From an uncultured Campylobacter sp. (GTDB lineage Bacteria > Campylobacterota > Campylobacteria > Campylobacterales > Campylobacteraceae), in contig NZ_CALIJF010000192.1 in the NCBI RefSeq assembly GCF_938018035.1, positions 1 through 17,852 of the forward strand: a DNA stretch of 17,852 bases, read 5' to 3'. The notes under the pieces are model-generated. The model worked only from the letters and a program-made list of their open reading frames with translations. It was not told the origin of the DNA and did no database searches. This document shows, one piece after another, positions 1 through 7,140 of this stretch (its first letter is position 1; every line of letters starts with the position of its first letter). Both the position numbers and the translations under genes were made by a program.

Positions 1-1363
1 TTGCAGGAGCAAATTTTACTACCATCGCGCCGATATTTCGCCAAAATTTAGCGATGTCAAGTCCGATTACACGAGCATAGTAGATATTCATCACGCAGAT
101 ATTTAGCAAGGTAATCGCAAAAGCCGTGCCGCACGCAGCGCCCACGCCACCGTAAGCCTTAGCTAGCGGGATAGAAATAGCGATATTTACGAGCGTGACG
201 CAAAACGCGGCGATTGAGCGAAATTTAACTTTGTTTTTTGCCTGAAGCACGGCTAGGCCTAAATTTTGAATCAACGGCACGCTTACTGGAAGCACCAAAA
301 TAAGCGCGATTGCGTATGAAATTTCATAATTTGCGCCAGCCCATAGCACGATAAACTCTCGTCCAAAAATCACCAAAAGCGACGCGATAAAAAATATCAC
401 GTAAAATTGCAGCCTGCCTATTTTGATAAATTCTGCGCTAAGCTCGGAATCGGTGGAGTTTGCAGAGACCATTTTGGCGATTTTAGGAAGCATTACGCCG
501 CTAATGGTGAGCGAAAGCGTGACGAAAGTGGCATTTATCGTGCTTGCTACGGCATACGTGGAGACCGCTGTAGCGCCTGCAACCGCGCCTAAGATAAAAT
601 TATCGACATTCCAGTTTACTTGATCGACTACGATGCCTAAAAATATAAAAAACGAGTAGCCAAAAATTTGCTTAAGCGTGGAGGCGTCGAAATTTCGCAC
701 GCTTATCACGGGCGAGACTTTGCTCTTGCAATAGATGAAATCTGCCGCGACGCAGATTAAATTTACCGCCGTAGCGATGATTACGATCGCGATAGCCTTA
801 TATCCCAAAAGTAGCGCAGGCACCGCAGCTAGCGGCAGAGCGATCGTACGAAAGATCCCAATTAGCTTGATAAATACGAAATTCTCATGCGCCGTAAGGA
901 TCGACGAATAGATGCTAAAAGGAAAGCTAATCGCTAAATTTGCAGTTAGTAGCATTAGCATAATGCGAATTTCGCCCATCTCACTAGCGCTTAGCTTAGC
1001 GCCAAAAATCGCGTGCAGATTGGCTAGCAGCGCAGCTCCTGCAAGCACGATCACCGCGCTCATCACTAAATACACACTAAAGATCGTTCCGTGCAGCTTA
1101 TGCATGCGCTCCACTTCGCCGCTTGAGGTGTATTTGGCGGTATAGACCGTCACGGCGTTACCAAAGCCTAAATCCAAAATCGCCAAATAGCCGATAACGC
1201 TACTCGCTAAAGAATATAGCCCAAACTCGCTCTGCCCTAGCGCCCGCAGGAAAAACGGCGTATAAACCAAAGTAAGTATCGTAGAAACAAAGATATTTAC
1301 ATACGATAGCACGACGCCGAGCTTACGCTGCGCGGCTTCGGGGGCGTTTAGAATTTTAAGCAA
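1..1363 (-). CDS. Polysaccharide (oligosaccharide) flippase, Wzx/MVF-type, 3' end outside window
   Basis: An open frame runs from a TTG at 1361-1363 to the left edge, giving 454 visible residues with the C-terminus missing. The N-terminus is LLKILNAPEAAQRKLG, followed by about a dozen hydrophobic helices. Phrases such as TPFFLRALGQSEFGLYSLA and LDLGFGNAVTVYTAKY are typical of the polysaccharide biosynthesis/export (MATE/MOP superfamily) flippases that move lipid-linked glycans across the inner membrane. I chose TTG because no ATG lies near, an in-frame stop lies upstream, and an AAGGAAG ribosome site sits six bases before it. It follows galE by 81 bp on the same strand, which suggests a surface-glycan locus continuing to the left. 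The substrate cannot be told from sequence. A lipid II flippase (MurJ) is less likely given the divergent N-terminus. Confidence 0.85.
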   Translation of the reverse strand, partial: MLKILNAPEAAQRKLGVVLSYVNIFVSTILTLVYTPFFLRALGQSEFGLYSLASSVIGYLAILDLGFGNAVTVYTAKYTSSGEVERMHKLHGTIFSVYLVMSAVIVLAGAALLANLHAIFGAKLSASEMGEIRIMLMLLTANLAISFPFSIYSSILTAHENFVFIKLIGIFRTIALPLAAVPALLLGYKAIAIVIIATAVNLICVAADFIYCKSKVSPVISVRNFDASTLKQIFGYSFFIFLGIVVDQVNWNVDNFILGAVAGATAVSTYAVASTINATFVTLSLTISGVMLPKIAKMVSANSTDSELSAEFIKIGRLQFYVIFFIASLLVIFGREFIVLWAGANYEISYAIALILVLPVSVPLIQNLGLAVLQAKNKVKFRSIAAFCVTLVNIAISIPLAKAYGGVGAACGTAFAITLLNICVMNIYYARVIGLDIAKFWRNIGAMVVKFAPA

Positions 1364-1382
1364 ACAAGGCTTCCTTTCGCTC

Positions 1383-1400
1383 GCCGCTATTAAACGCGGC
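1383..1400 (-). promoter_or_regulatory. Small hairpin just upstream of the flippase ribosome-binding site
   Basis: GCCGC and GCGGC pair around an eight-base AT loop, ending about six bases before the AAGGAAG Shine-Dalgarno of the flippase. It could be a weak terminator/attenuator after galE or a leader structure. There is no clear T-run, so the role is inference. Confidence 0.3.
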
Positions 1401-1444
1401 AGAGTAAAATTTTAAAATTTCAAATCGCACTTTCACGCTAGAGC

Positions 1445-2434
1445 CTAGAGCTTCTTTTCCCAATTAAGCGCGCTTAGGATGATCTCATCCAGGCTCTCGT
1501 GCTCAGGCTGCCACGAAGTTTTGGTGCGAATTTTATCCGCGTTTGAGATGAGGCAGGCAGGATCGCCCACTCTGCGCGGAGCGATCTGCACTTTAAAATC
1601 CACGCCGCTTACTTTTTTAGCTTCATTGACGACCTCTTTTACGCTAAAGCCCGTGCCGTAGCCTACGTTAAAGACCGCGCTGTCGTTACTTTGCAGATAA
1701 TCAAGCACCGCTAGATGCGCGCTTGCAAGATCCTCTACGTGGATGTAGTCGCGGATGCAGGTGCCGTCCTTGGTGTCGTAATCATCGCCGAAAATACTCA
1801 TCTTATCGCGCTTACCGACGATAGTTTGGGTCGCTACCTTAATTAGATGCGTCGCGTTCGGGTAGTTTTGCCCGATCGTGCCGTCGCTAGCGGCTCCTGC
1901 AACGTTGAAGTAGCGCAAAATTCCATATTTAAAATTCGGATTTGCCGCAGCCGCGTCTTTTAGCACCCACTCGACCATCAGCTTGCTTCTGCCGTACGGA
2001 TTGATCGGATTTTGCGGAGTTTCCTCGCTTACTTGCGGGACGCCTGGCTCGCCGTAAGTCGCCGCAGTGGAGCTAAAGATAAAGTCTTTCACGCCGTATT
2101 TATTCGCAAGCGCGATCAAATTCATCGCGTTGGCGGTGTTGTTTAGATAGTATTTTAGCGGATTTTGCGTGCTTTCAAAAACCTCGATAAACGCCGCAAA
2201 GTGAATGATCGCGTCAAACTTCTCGCGCTTAAAAAGCTTCTCGATCGCAGGGGTGTTTTCTAGGCTTTCCTGCACGAACTCAAACTCGCCTATCTTGCGA
2301 AGCGCCTCGATCGCTCGCATCGAGCCTTTGCAAAGATTATCCAGTATGACGACGTCGTGGCGGTTTGCTTCTAAAAGCGCCTTTGCGACGTGGCTGCCGA
2401 TGTATCCCGCGCCGCCTGTGATTAAAATTTTCAT
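1445..2434 (-). CDS. galE: UDP-glucose / UDP-GlcNAc 4-epimerase (GalE/Gne type)
   Basis: This 329-aa cytoplasmic extended short-chain dehydrogenase interconverts UDP-Glc and UDP-Gal. In Campylobacter the close relative Gne also interconverts UDP-GlcNAc and UDP-GalNAc, feeding N-glycan, LOS and capsule synthesis. The NAD Rossmann motif GGAGYIGS is at residues 7-14. The catalytic region has SSTAATYGEP (121-130) and the Y147-x3-K151 pair in NPYGRSK. ILRYFNVAGA and the APRR(V)GDP block near the C-terminus complete the family signature. Length and wording match my recollection of C. jejuni Gne (about 328 aa). The ATG is preceded by GAAGGAG. It lies upstream of the flippase on the same strand, which supports a glycan role. 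Whether it uses N-acetylated sugars cannot be decided here. Confidence 0.95.
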   Translation of the reverse strand: MKILITGGAGYIGSHVAKALLEANRHDVVILDNLCKGSMRAIEALRKIGEFEFVQESLENTPAIEKLFKREKFDAIIHFAAFIEVFESTQNPLKYYLNNTANAMNLIALANKYGVKDFIFSSTAATYGEPGVPQVSEETPQNPINPYGRSKLMVEWVLKDAAAANPNFKYGILRYFNVAGAASDGTIGQNYPNATHLIKVATQTIVGKRDKMSIFGDDYDTKDGTCIRDYIHVEDLASAHLAVLDYLQSNDSAVFNVGYGTGFSVKEVVNEAKKVSGVDFKVQIAPRRVGDPACLISNADKIRTKTSWQPEHESLDEIILSALNWEKKL

Positions 2435-2470
2435 CTATTCTCCTTCGGATCAAATTTATCAAAACACGCG

Positions 2471-2476
2471 ATTATA
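2471..2476 (-). promoter_or_regulatory. Sigma-70 -10 box for galE
   Basis: The minus strand reads GGGGCTATAATCGCG, with a perfect TATAAT 37 bases upstream of the galE ATG. The upstream part of the promoter would lie in the 3' end of the ligase gene. This suggests galE and the flippase have their own transcript. Confidence 0.7.
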
Positions 2477-2486
2477 GCCCCTTAGA

Positions 2487-3341
2487 TTAAATCGCCGGTC
2501 GCACGCGCAAAAATACGGGGAAGCGCGGCTTTTTCTCGCGGGTTAAATTTTGGTATTGATAGGTGATGATCGTGCCCACCCTAGGCGGATTTGCCCGCAT
2601 TTCGTCGCTAAAGCCCGTGCCTACTTTAAATTTCACCCCGCTACGTAGATCTACACAGCTAAGCGAGCCCATCTTGCCCTCGTTTTTGCCGTAGCCGGGG
2701 TTGATTTTTACGACCTTGCAATCGCTATCGTGCGTCTTTTTGTATTTTAAAATTTTATCGCTGCGGCCGCTTTCATAAAGCGCGTTTGGATCGCGCAGCA
2801 CGACGCCTTCGCCGCCTGCTGCGATAACGCGATCAAAATACGCCTGCACGTCGGCATGCGTACTTACCGGAGTTTGCTGCACGATGAGTAAATTTTGCGC
2901 GCCGCTTGAAGCGATAAAATTTCTTAAAATTTCCATCTTCGCGCTTAGGTTTTTCTGCTCTTTCGGCAGGTCAAACGCGTAAAATTTCACCCTGCTCCAC
3001 CGCTCATCGGGCACGCTAGAAGAGACGATCGAGACGAGCTGCTCAAACTCCCCGCGCGCCGTGTATAGCTCGCCGTCGACGAAAAACGGCGGAAAGCCCG
3101 CGCTCCAGCCCTCGGGGGCGTTTATGATCTTGCCGCGCCTGGAGCGCAGATTTTTGCCGTCCCAGATCGCGCGCACGCCGTCTAGCTTCTCGCTGATGAC
3201 CCAGCCCGTGATATTCATGCCGGGAACGTATTCTTTAAGCAGCATCGGTTTAAATTTAGCCTCATCCGCAACCGCGCCGCAGAGCAAAAACAGCGCACCC
3301 AAAATCGCGCCTTTTAAAATTTTAAAAATTTCACTTCGCAT
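2487..3341 (-). CDS. ATP-dependent DNA ligase with N-terminal export signal
   Basis: A 284-aa minimal ATP-dependent DNA ligase. Motif I is EKLDGVRA with the adenylated lysine at K52. Motif III is FFVDGELY (87-93), motif IV GGEGVVLRDP (E178) and motif V ILKYKK (K199/K201). A compact OB-fold domain follows (about 205-284) and there are no accessory domains. Residues 8-25 are hydrophobic and end near VADEA, so a signal peptide is likely. This matches the family seen in Haemophilus, Neisseria and Campylobacter (C. jejuni Cj1669c type), where the ligase probably seals nicks in the periplasm, perhaps in incoming DNA. It overlaps the exonuclease stop by 11 bases, implying translational coupling. Replicative ligation would be done by an NAD-dependent LigA elsewhere. 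Confidence 0.9.
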   Translation of the reverse strand: MRSEIFKILKGAILGALFLLCGAVADEAKFKPMLLKEYVPGMNITGWVISEKLDGVRAIWDGKNLRSRRGKIINAPEGWSAGFPPFFVDGELYTARGEFEQLVSIVSSSVPDERWSRVKFYAFDLPKEQKNLSAKMEILRNFIASSGAQNLLIVQQTPVSTHADVQAYFDRVIAAGGEGVVLRDPNALYESGRSDKILKYKKTHDSDCKVVKINPGYGKNEGKMGSLSCVDLRSGVKFKVGTGFSDEMRANPPRVGTIITYQYQNLTREKKPRFPVFLRVRPAI

Positions 3342-4680
3342 ATGCCGCTAGCTCCCTTTCTATAAAGTCGCAAAAAACGGGCGTATAGCTCATGCCCGCG
3401 CTCTCTTTTTGCAAAAATTCGCCCATCACCGCGATGTAATTCAGATAATCGTCCTTGGTGATCTTACCGCGCAAAAGCTCGTATTTCAAAAACAGCCAGT
3501 AGGTGTTGAGCACGTCGGATCTGCAGTACTCGTCTATCTTGGCCTGCTCGCCGCCGTAATACAGCTGCAGGACCTGATCGCCGTGCACGTCGTATTTGCC
3601 GGGCAAGCCCACGCTGGCGCAGATATGATCGAGCTTGAGCCCGCGAACGGCGCCAAAATCGCTGATGTGATCGAGCAGATCCAGATGAAACCGCCCGTCG
3701 TAGCGGCTGCGGTAGTTCTCCCATTTGCTCTTGTTGTTATCGCGATCGTTCGTCTCAAAATACGCCGCGGCGCTTAGATCGTAACACATCGCGCGCGCCA
3801 TAATCATCGGCAGATCGAACCCGCGCCCGTTGAAGCTCACGAGCCGCGGATTAAAATCCTCGATGAAGGCTAGGAATTTTGCGATTTTATCGCGTTCGCT
3901 CTCGCCATCAAGCGTCGAGACGCGCAAAAACCTGCCGAATCCGTCCGCCATCACGGCGCTAATGCTAACGACGCGATGGAAGCAGACGGGCAAGAATTCG
4001 CTGCCGGTTTTTTCTTTGAAAATCTCCATCGCCCTAAGCGAGAGCAATTTGTGGTTTAAAATTTTGCTTTTATCCGCGTTAAAGATCAATTGCTCGCCGT
4101 AAATTTTAAAATTTAGCGCGTTTAACGCGGCGTCTTGCGCGGAATTTGAAGCGGGATTTTCGCTCTTTGAGCTTTGGAGCGTAGAGCTTTTCGCCGCAAA
4201 GCTCTGAGACGCAGGGCTTCGGAGCGTGGAATTTTCTATCGCGGCGTCCTGTGTCGCGGAGCTTTGAGGCGCGGTATCGTCGTAGGTTAAATTTAGCGAC
4301 GCGGAATTTTTGAGCGCCGTATTTTGCGGCGCTAAATTTTCGCTTACAGAATTTTCTTGCGCTAAATTTTCAGCAGAATTTTCACTCGCGAAGCTTTGAG
4401 ACGCGACGTCTTGCTGCGTAAAGCTTTGCGGTGCAGAATTTTGCTCGGAATTTTCTATTTTAAAATTCTGCTCCGCCGAATTTACAGCAAAATTTAAAGA
4501 CGCGCTTTGCTTCTCGCTGCCGATCTTTTGCGAGAGCTGCGCGTCAAGAAGCTTTGCGAAGCTTTTTTTATCGAAAGACTCGAAGCAGCCCGCGATCGCG
4601 TCCTCATCCAGCACCCGCACCAGCGCCGCTACGTCGGGGATCGTCTCGCAGTCGAATACGCAGATATAATCCTTTTTCAT
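3331..4680 (-). CDS. PolB-like 3'-5' exonuclease (DEDD family) with a repetitive insert
   Basis: 449 aa. The exonuclease I motif is CVFDCETIPD (D10, E12). Exo II is SFNGRGFDLP (N284, D289) and Exo III is YCRSDVLNTY (Y385, D389); LPVCFHRVVSISAV (230-243) is typical of the family of predicted exonucleases related to the DNA polymerase B proofreading domain. All metal-binding acidic residues are present, so activity is expected. Between Exo I and the core, residues about 55-190 form a low-complexity insert rich in S, N, A, Q and E, organised in five-residue units. By my recollection family members are nearer 250-300 aa, so the insert explains the length. The ATG overlaps the stop of the small ORF upstream (TAATG), with GAAGGAG as ribosome site. 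The ligase follows by overlap, suggesting a joint DNA repair or uptake role. Confidence 0.88.
   Translation of the reverse strand: MKKDYICVFDCETIPDVAALVRVLDEDAIAGCFESFDKKSFAKLLDAQLSQKIGSEKQSASLNFAVNSAEQNFKIENSEQNSAPQSFTQQDVASQSFASENSAENLAQENSVSENLAPQNTALKNSASLNLTYDDTAPQSSATQDAAIENSTLRSPASQSFAAKSSTLQSSKSENPASNSAQDAALNALNFKIYGEQLIFNADKSKILNHKLLSLRAMEIFKEKTGSEFLPVCFHRVVSISAVMADGFGRFLRVSTLDGESERDKIAKFLAFIEDFNPRLVSFNGRGFDLPMIMARAMCYDLSAAAYFETNDRDNNKSKWENYRSRYDGRFHLDLLDHISDFGAVRGLKLDHICASVGLPGKYDVHGDQVLQLYYGGEQAKIDEYCRSDVLNTYWLFLKYELLRGKITKDDYLNYIAVMGEFLQKESAGMSYTPVFCDFIERELAAYAK
4141..4365 (-). repeat. Degenerate 15-bp tandem repeat coding for 15 five-residue units
   Basis: Residues 106-180 of the exonuclease fall into fifteen exact pentads: LAQEN SVSEN LAPQN TALKN, then SASLN LTYDD TAPQS SATQD, then AAIEN STLRS PASQS FAAKS, then STLQS SKSEN PASNS. 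Fourteen or fifteen end in N, D or S, and position two is mostly A, T or S. In DNA the unit is close to GAAAATTCCGCGCTN. Further units, including some four-residue ones, continue upstream to about residue 73 (4464). The period is seen directly. Expansion and contraction of the array is inference. Confidence 0.8.
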
Positions 4681-4790
4681 TAAGCTCCTTCCTGGCGGCT
4701 TTTACCGCTTTTTTCAAAAACGGCTCTGAAATAATCCTCTATCTCCATGCCGTTTTTAGGTATGCTCGCTAGACCTAGCTCCTCGCTCAT
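4680..4790 (-). CDS. Small ORF (36 aa), coupled to the exonuclease
   Basis: An ATG at 4788-4790 opens a 36-codon frame whose TAA overlaps the exonuclease ATG (TAATG). The protein begins MSEELGLASIPKNGMEIEDY and ends KSGKSRQEGA. It is acidic then basic, with no membrane segment or recognisable domain. A TGA lies in frame four codons upstream, so it cannot be extended. The ribosome site is poor; an ATG at +1 phase upstream has a better one but gives only 15 codons. It could be a genuine leader-type small protein, a coupling ORF or a degraded gene end. The function is unknown. Confidence 0.4.
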   Translation of the reverse strand: MSEELGLASIPKNGMEIEDYFRAVFEKSGKSRQEGA

Positions 4791-4936
4791 CCAAGGTTCT
4801 CATCGCCGCTTCCAATCTTAAAATTTTACGCTGCCGTATTTTCGCGGCAAAAGGGGCGTGCGCGGAGGCGCGGCAAATTTCGCTACCGCTCGCCGCGACG
4901 CAATTACCGTGAGCAAAAGCGTGCCGGTAGTTAAAT

Positions 4937-5281
4937 TTATCTTTCGATCAAGCGCTTGATACCCGGCAAAAGCTCGCCGGACGCCTCGCAAATCCTGCTT
5001 CGCAGCACGCTAAAATCGCCGCAGTAATCGCCCAGAAGCTGCAAAATATCGTCTCTGATGGCTTGTGAGCGCTCGCTCAGAAGCAGCTCCTGCAAAAGGG
5101 CGAAAATTTCGCTCTCATGCGCCAGCGTGCAGCCGTAGTAGGGATCAAGGTAATAATCTAGACACAACAAAAGCGAGGCTTTCTCGGCCTCGTCATCACC
5201 TCGCAAAACGGCGGCGATGCCCTCTACGCCGCCCTCTGCTATCCGCCTATGACTATCGTCGTAAAAAACTGCGCGCGTCAA
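4937..5281 (-). CDS. Hypothetical helical (HEAT-like) protein downstream of fabI
   Basis: I do not recognise a named family. From the TTG at 5281 the product is 114 aa. It is acidic and strongly helical, with leucine-rich amphipathic segments (KASLLLCLDYYL, IFALLQELLL, IRDDILQLLGDYCGDF) like a couple of HEAT-type hairpins. Similar small helical proteins occur as immunity proteins and as adaptors. The longer frame starts at TTG 5332 or ATG 5323 and would overlap the end of fabI by 20-29 bases. I prefer TTG 5281 because AAAAAGG sits six bases before it and it clears the fabI stop by 22 bases. It is probably co-transcribed with fabI. No signal peptide is seen. Confidence 0.6.
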   Translation of the reverse strand: MTRAVFYDDSHRRIAEGGVEGIAAVLRGDDEAEKASLLLCLDYYLDPYYGCTLAHESEIFALLQELLLSERSQAIRDDILQLLGDYCGDFSVLRSRICEASGELLPGIKRLIER

Positions 5282-5303
5282 ATTTAGCCTTTTTGCATGC
5301 CGC

Positions 5304-6131
5304 TTATTCGGTCTTGCCCGCATCCCACGCAAAGATCGTGTTGCCCTCGGCGTCGGTCGCTACGTCGCCCATGCCCATGATGTTGTAGCCGCAGTCGACG
5401 TAGTGCACCTCGCCGGTCACACCGCTAGCTAGATCGCTAAGCAAATACATCGCGCTGTTGCCGACGTCATGCGTCGTGACGTTGCGTTTGAGCGGCGCGT
5501 TGATCTCGTTGTAGCGTAAAATCATCCTAAAATCGCCGATTCCGCTTGCGGCAAGCGTCTTGATAGGGCCCGCGCTGATAGCGTTTACGCGGATACCGCG
5601 CGCGCCAAGATCGTGAGCGAGATAGCGCACAGAGCTTTCAAGAGCTGCTTTTGCGACGCCCATAACGTTGTAGTGAGGCACAAATTTCGGTCCGCCAAGA
5701 TATGTGAGAGTAAGGACCGAGCCGCCCTCTTTTAGCACAGGAAGTACCGCGCGCGTGAGGCTTAGCAGTGAATAAACGCTCGTGCCCATCGCAATGTCAA
5801 AGGCCTCTTTTGTAGTGTTTACAAACTCGCCCTCTAGCGCTTCTTTTGGCGCATAGGCCACTGCATGCACGACGAAATCTATCTCGCCAAGATCCGCTTT
5901 TATGCGATCCGCAAGACCGTCTAGGTGGGCTTGGTTATTTACGTCAAGCTCGTAGACGAATTTACTCCCAAACTCCTCCGCGATCGGCTCTACGCGTTTT
6001 TTCAGCGCGTCGTTTAGATAGGTAAACGCCATCTGCGCACCCTGCGCGTGACAAGCTTCGGCGATGCCGTAAGCGATGGATTTGGCGTTAGCGACGCCGA
6101 CGATGAGGCCCTTTTTTCCTTTTAAAATCAT
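5304..6131 (-). CDS. fabI: Enoyl-[acyl-carrier-protein] reductase (NADH), FabI
   Basis: 275 aa, the usual FabI length. It catalyses the last reductive step of each type II fatty-acid elongation cycle in the cytoplasm. The atypical SDR nucleotide motif is GLIVGVANAKSIAYGIA (8-24). The catalytic pair is Y144 and Y154-x6-K161 in YNVMGVAK. SAGPIKTLAASGI is the substrate-binding loop, and the H89-A-V-A-Y-A-P segment matches the inhibitor/NADH-binding stretch of FabI proteins. The C-terminal GYNIMGMG is characteristic. An AAGGAG ribosome site precedes the ATG. It follows tpiA on the same strand, as in other campylobacters, but across a 316-bp gap with a long inverted repeat, so it may be partly uncoupled from the glycolytic genes. 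Confidence 0.97.
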   Translation of the reverse strand: MILKGKKGLIVGVANAKSIAYGIAEACHAQGAQMAFTYLNDALKKRVEPIAEEFGSKFVYELDVNNQAHLDGLADRIKADLGEIDFVVHAVAYAPKEALEGEFVNTTKEAFDIAMGTSVYSLLSLTRAVLPVLKEGGSVLTLTYLGGPKFVPHYNVMGVAKAALESSVRYLAHDLGARGIRVNAISAGPIKTLAASGIGDFRMILRYNEINAPLKRNVTTHDVGNSAMYLLSDLASGVTGEVHYVDCGYNIMGMGDVATDAEGNTIFAWDAGKTE

Positions 6132-6182
6132 TATTTCTCCTTTCTAATTTTGCTTGGCTTTTGAGCGCTTTTTGGCGATTTT

Positions 6183-6233
6183 GTTAAAATTTTGCTCGGC
6201 AGACTATATGTCTAGCCTACGCAAAATTTTAAC
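6183..6233. repeat. 51-bp near-perfect inverted repeat upstream of fabI
   Basis: GTTAAAATTTTGC and GCAAAATTTTAAC form 13-bp perfect arms. Inside them GGC/GCC and AGAC/GTCT continue the stem around a TATAT loop, leaving only a 2x3 internal loop and one bulge. It lies 52 bases upstream of the fabI ATG. There is no T-run at either end, so a classical terminator is not obvious. A leader hairpin, a binding site or a small mobile remnant are options. Confidence 0.65.
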
Positions 6234-6393
6234 TGCAAAGCCCCAAAAATCATCTCAAAATCCTTCGCAATTTGACTTAAAATTCTATAAATTAAAATTC
6301 TCAAAATCTCGCGAAACGCCAAATTTTAAATGCAATTCGATAGCGGCAGTATCGTGAGATGTATTTTAATGTTATGCAGAAATTTTAAATCAA

Positions 6394-6413
6394 GACTAGG
6401 CGCATAGCCTGTC
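6394..6413 (-). terminator. Possible terminator after tpiA
   Basis: On the minus strand GACAGGC-TATGC-GCCTAGTC forms a seven-pair stem with one bulge, 34 bases after the tpiA stop. It is followed by TTGATTTAAAATTT, which is T-rich but not a clean U-tract. It could end the gapA-pgk-tpiA transcript. Confidence 0.4.
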
Positions 6414-6447
6414 GCGGACTTAAAATTTCAAACTCATTAAAAGACGC

Positions 6448-7140
6448 TCACGAGACGACGTGTATAAGCTCCAAAAACTTCGAGGCGTCCCAGCTCGCCG
6501 TCCCCACTAACACCCCGCCGCAGCCTCTTATCGCGCAAATTTTTGCGATATTTTCAGCATTCACGCTGCCGCCGTAAAGTAGCGGCGCGGGGCTTTTAGC
6601 GCGCAAGAAATTTAGCATTCTTTCGATCTGCTCACACTGCGCGCTTCTGCCCGTGCCGATCGCCCAGACGGGCTCGTAGGCTAGTACTAAGCTCGGATAT
6701 TTCAGATCGATACCCTCAAGCTGTGCCGCTACGAAATCCTCGCTGCGGTTTTGCGCAAATGCCGCCTCGTCCTCGCCGACGCAAAAGACGATGCGCCAGC
6801 CCTGCGCTGCGGCAAAACTGAATTTCTCTCTTATCAGCTCTGCGCTCTCGCCCAAAATAGCGCGCCGCTCACTATGTCCAATAAGAACGGTTTTGATGTC
6901 AAATTCCGCCAGCATATCGCCGCCGATCTCGCCCGTAAAGCTGCCGTGCGCGGCAGGATAGAAATTTTGCGCGCCTTGAGTAAAATTTTTCACCCCCGTG
7001 CAAAATGCGCTAGCAGGAGGAAAAACTAGAATTTCATCCTCGCGCGAAATTCCGCCCGATAAGCCTTCATCTAAAGCTTTAGCGTACCGCTCAAAGCTAG
7101 CGCGGGTATGGTTGCATTTAAGATTCGCTGCTAGTATCAT
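6448..7140 (-). CDS. tpiA: Triose-phosphate isomerase
   Basis: 230 aa from the ATG at 7140, shorter than the usual 250 or so but in line with the short epsilon-type enzymes. It interconverts dihydroxyacetone phosphate and glyceraldehyde-3-phosphate in the cytoplasm. The substrate-binding N6 and K8 are in MILAANLKCN. The catalytic histidine is H89 in IGHSERR and the catalytic base is E156 in AYEPVWAIGTG. The phosphate-binding YGGSV lies near residue 190. The ATG overlaps the pgk stop (TGATG); a GTG one codon earlier is the alternative. Tight coupling to pgk and gapA marks an operon for triose-phosphate metabolism, used mainly for gluconeogenesis in campylobacters that lack phosphofructokinase. 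Confidence 0.97.
   Translation of the reverse strand: MILAANLKCNHTRASFERYAKALDEGLSGGISREDEILVFPPASAFCTGVKNFTQGAQNFYPAAHGSFTGEIGGDMLAEFDIKTVLIGHSERRAILGESAELIREKFSFAAAQGWRIVFCVGEDEAAFAQNRSEDFVAAQLEGIDLKYPSLVLAYEPVWAIGTGRSAQCEQIERMLNFLRAKSPAPLLYGGSVNAENIAKICAIRGCGGVLVGTASWDASKFLELIHVVS

Larger units (their letters stand above)
6132..6447 (-). other. 316-bp intergenic region between tpiA and fabI
   Basis: No convincing gene lies here; a 67-codon plus-strand frame starts at TTG without a ribosome site and has a composition like the surrounding AT-rich DNA. The region holds a 51-bp inverted repeat (6183-6233) near fabI and a hairpin (6394-6413) just after tpiA. AT-rich DNA around 6280-6300 could carry the fabI promoter (minus-strand TATAGAAT), but I cannot fix one. 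Confidence 0.6.

Noticed and set aside
3409..3777. Long plus-strand frame of 122 codons opposite the exonuclease
   Set aside because: It is antisense to a well-supported gene with catalytic motifs; the composition mirrors the real frame and there is no family resemblance.
4141..4464. CRISPR-like array
   Set aside because: The 15-bp units are contiguous, degenerate and in frame within a coding gene, with no spacers.
6154..6357. 67-codon plus-strand frame in the tpiA-fabI gap
   Set aside because: It starts at TTG without a ribosome site, runs through the inverted repeat and has no recognisable features.
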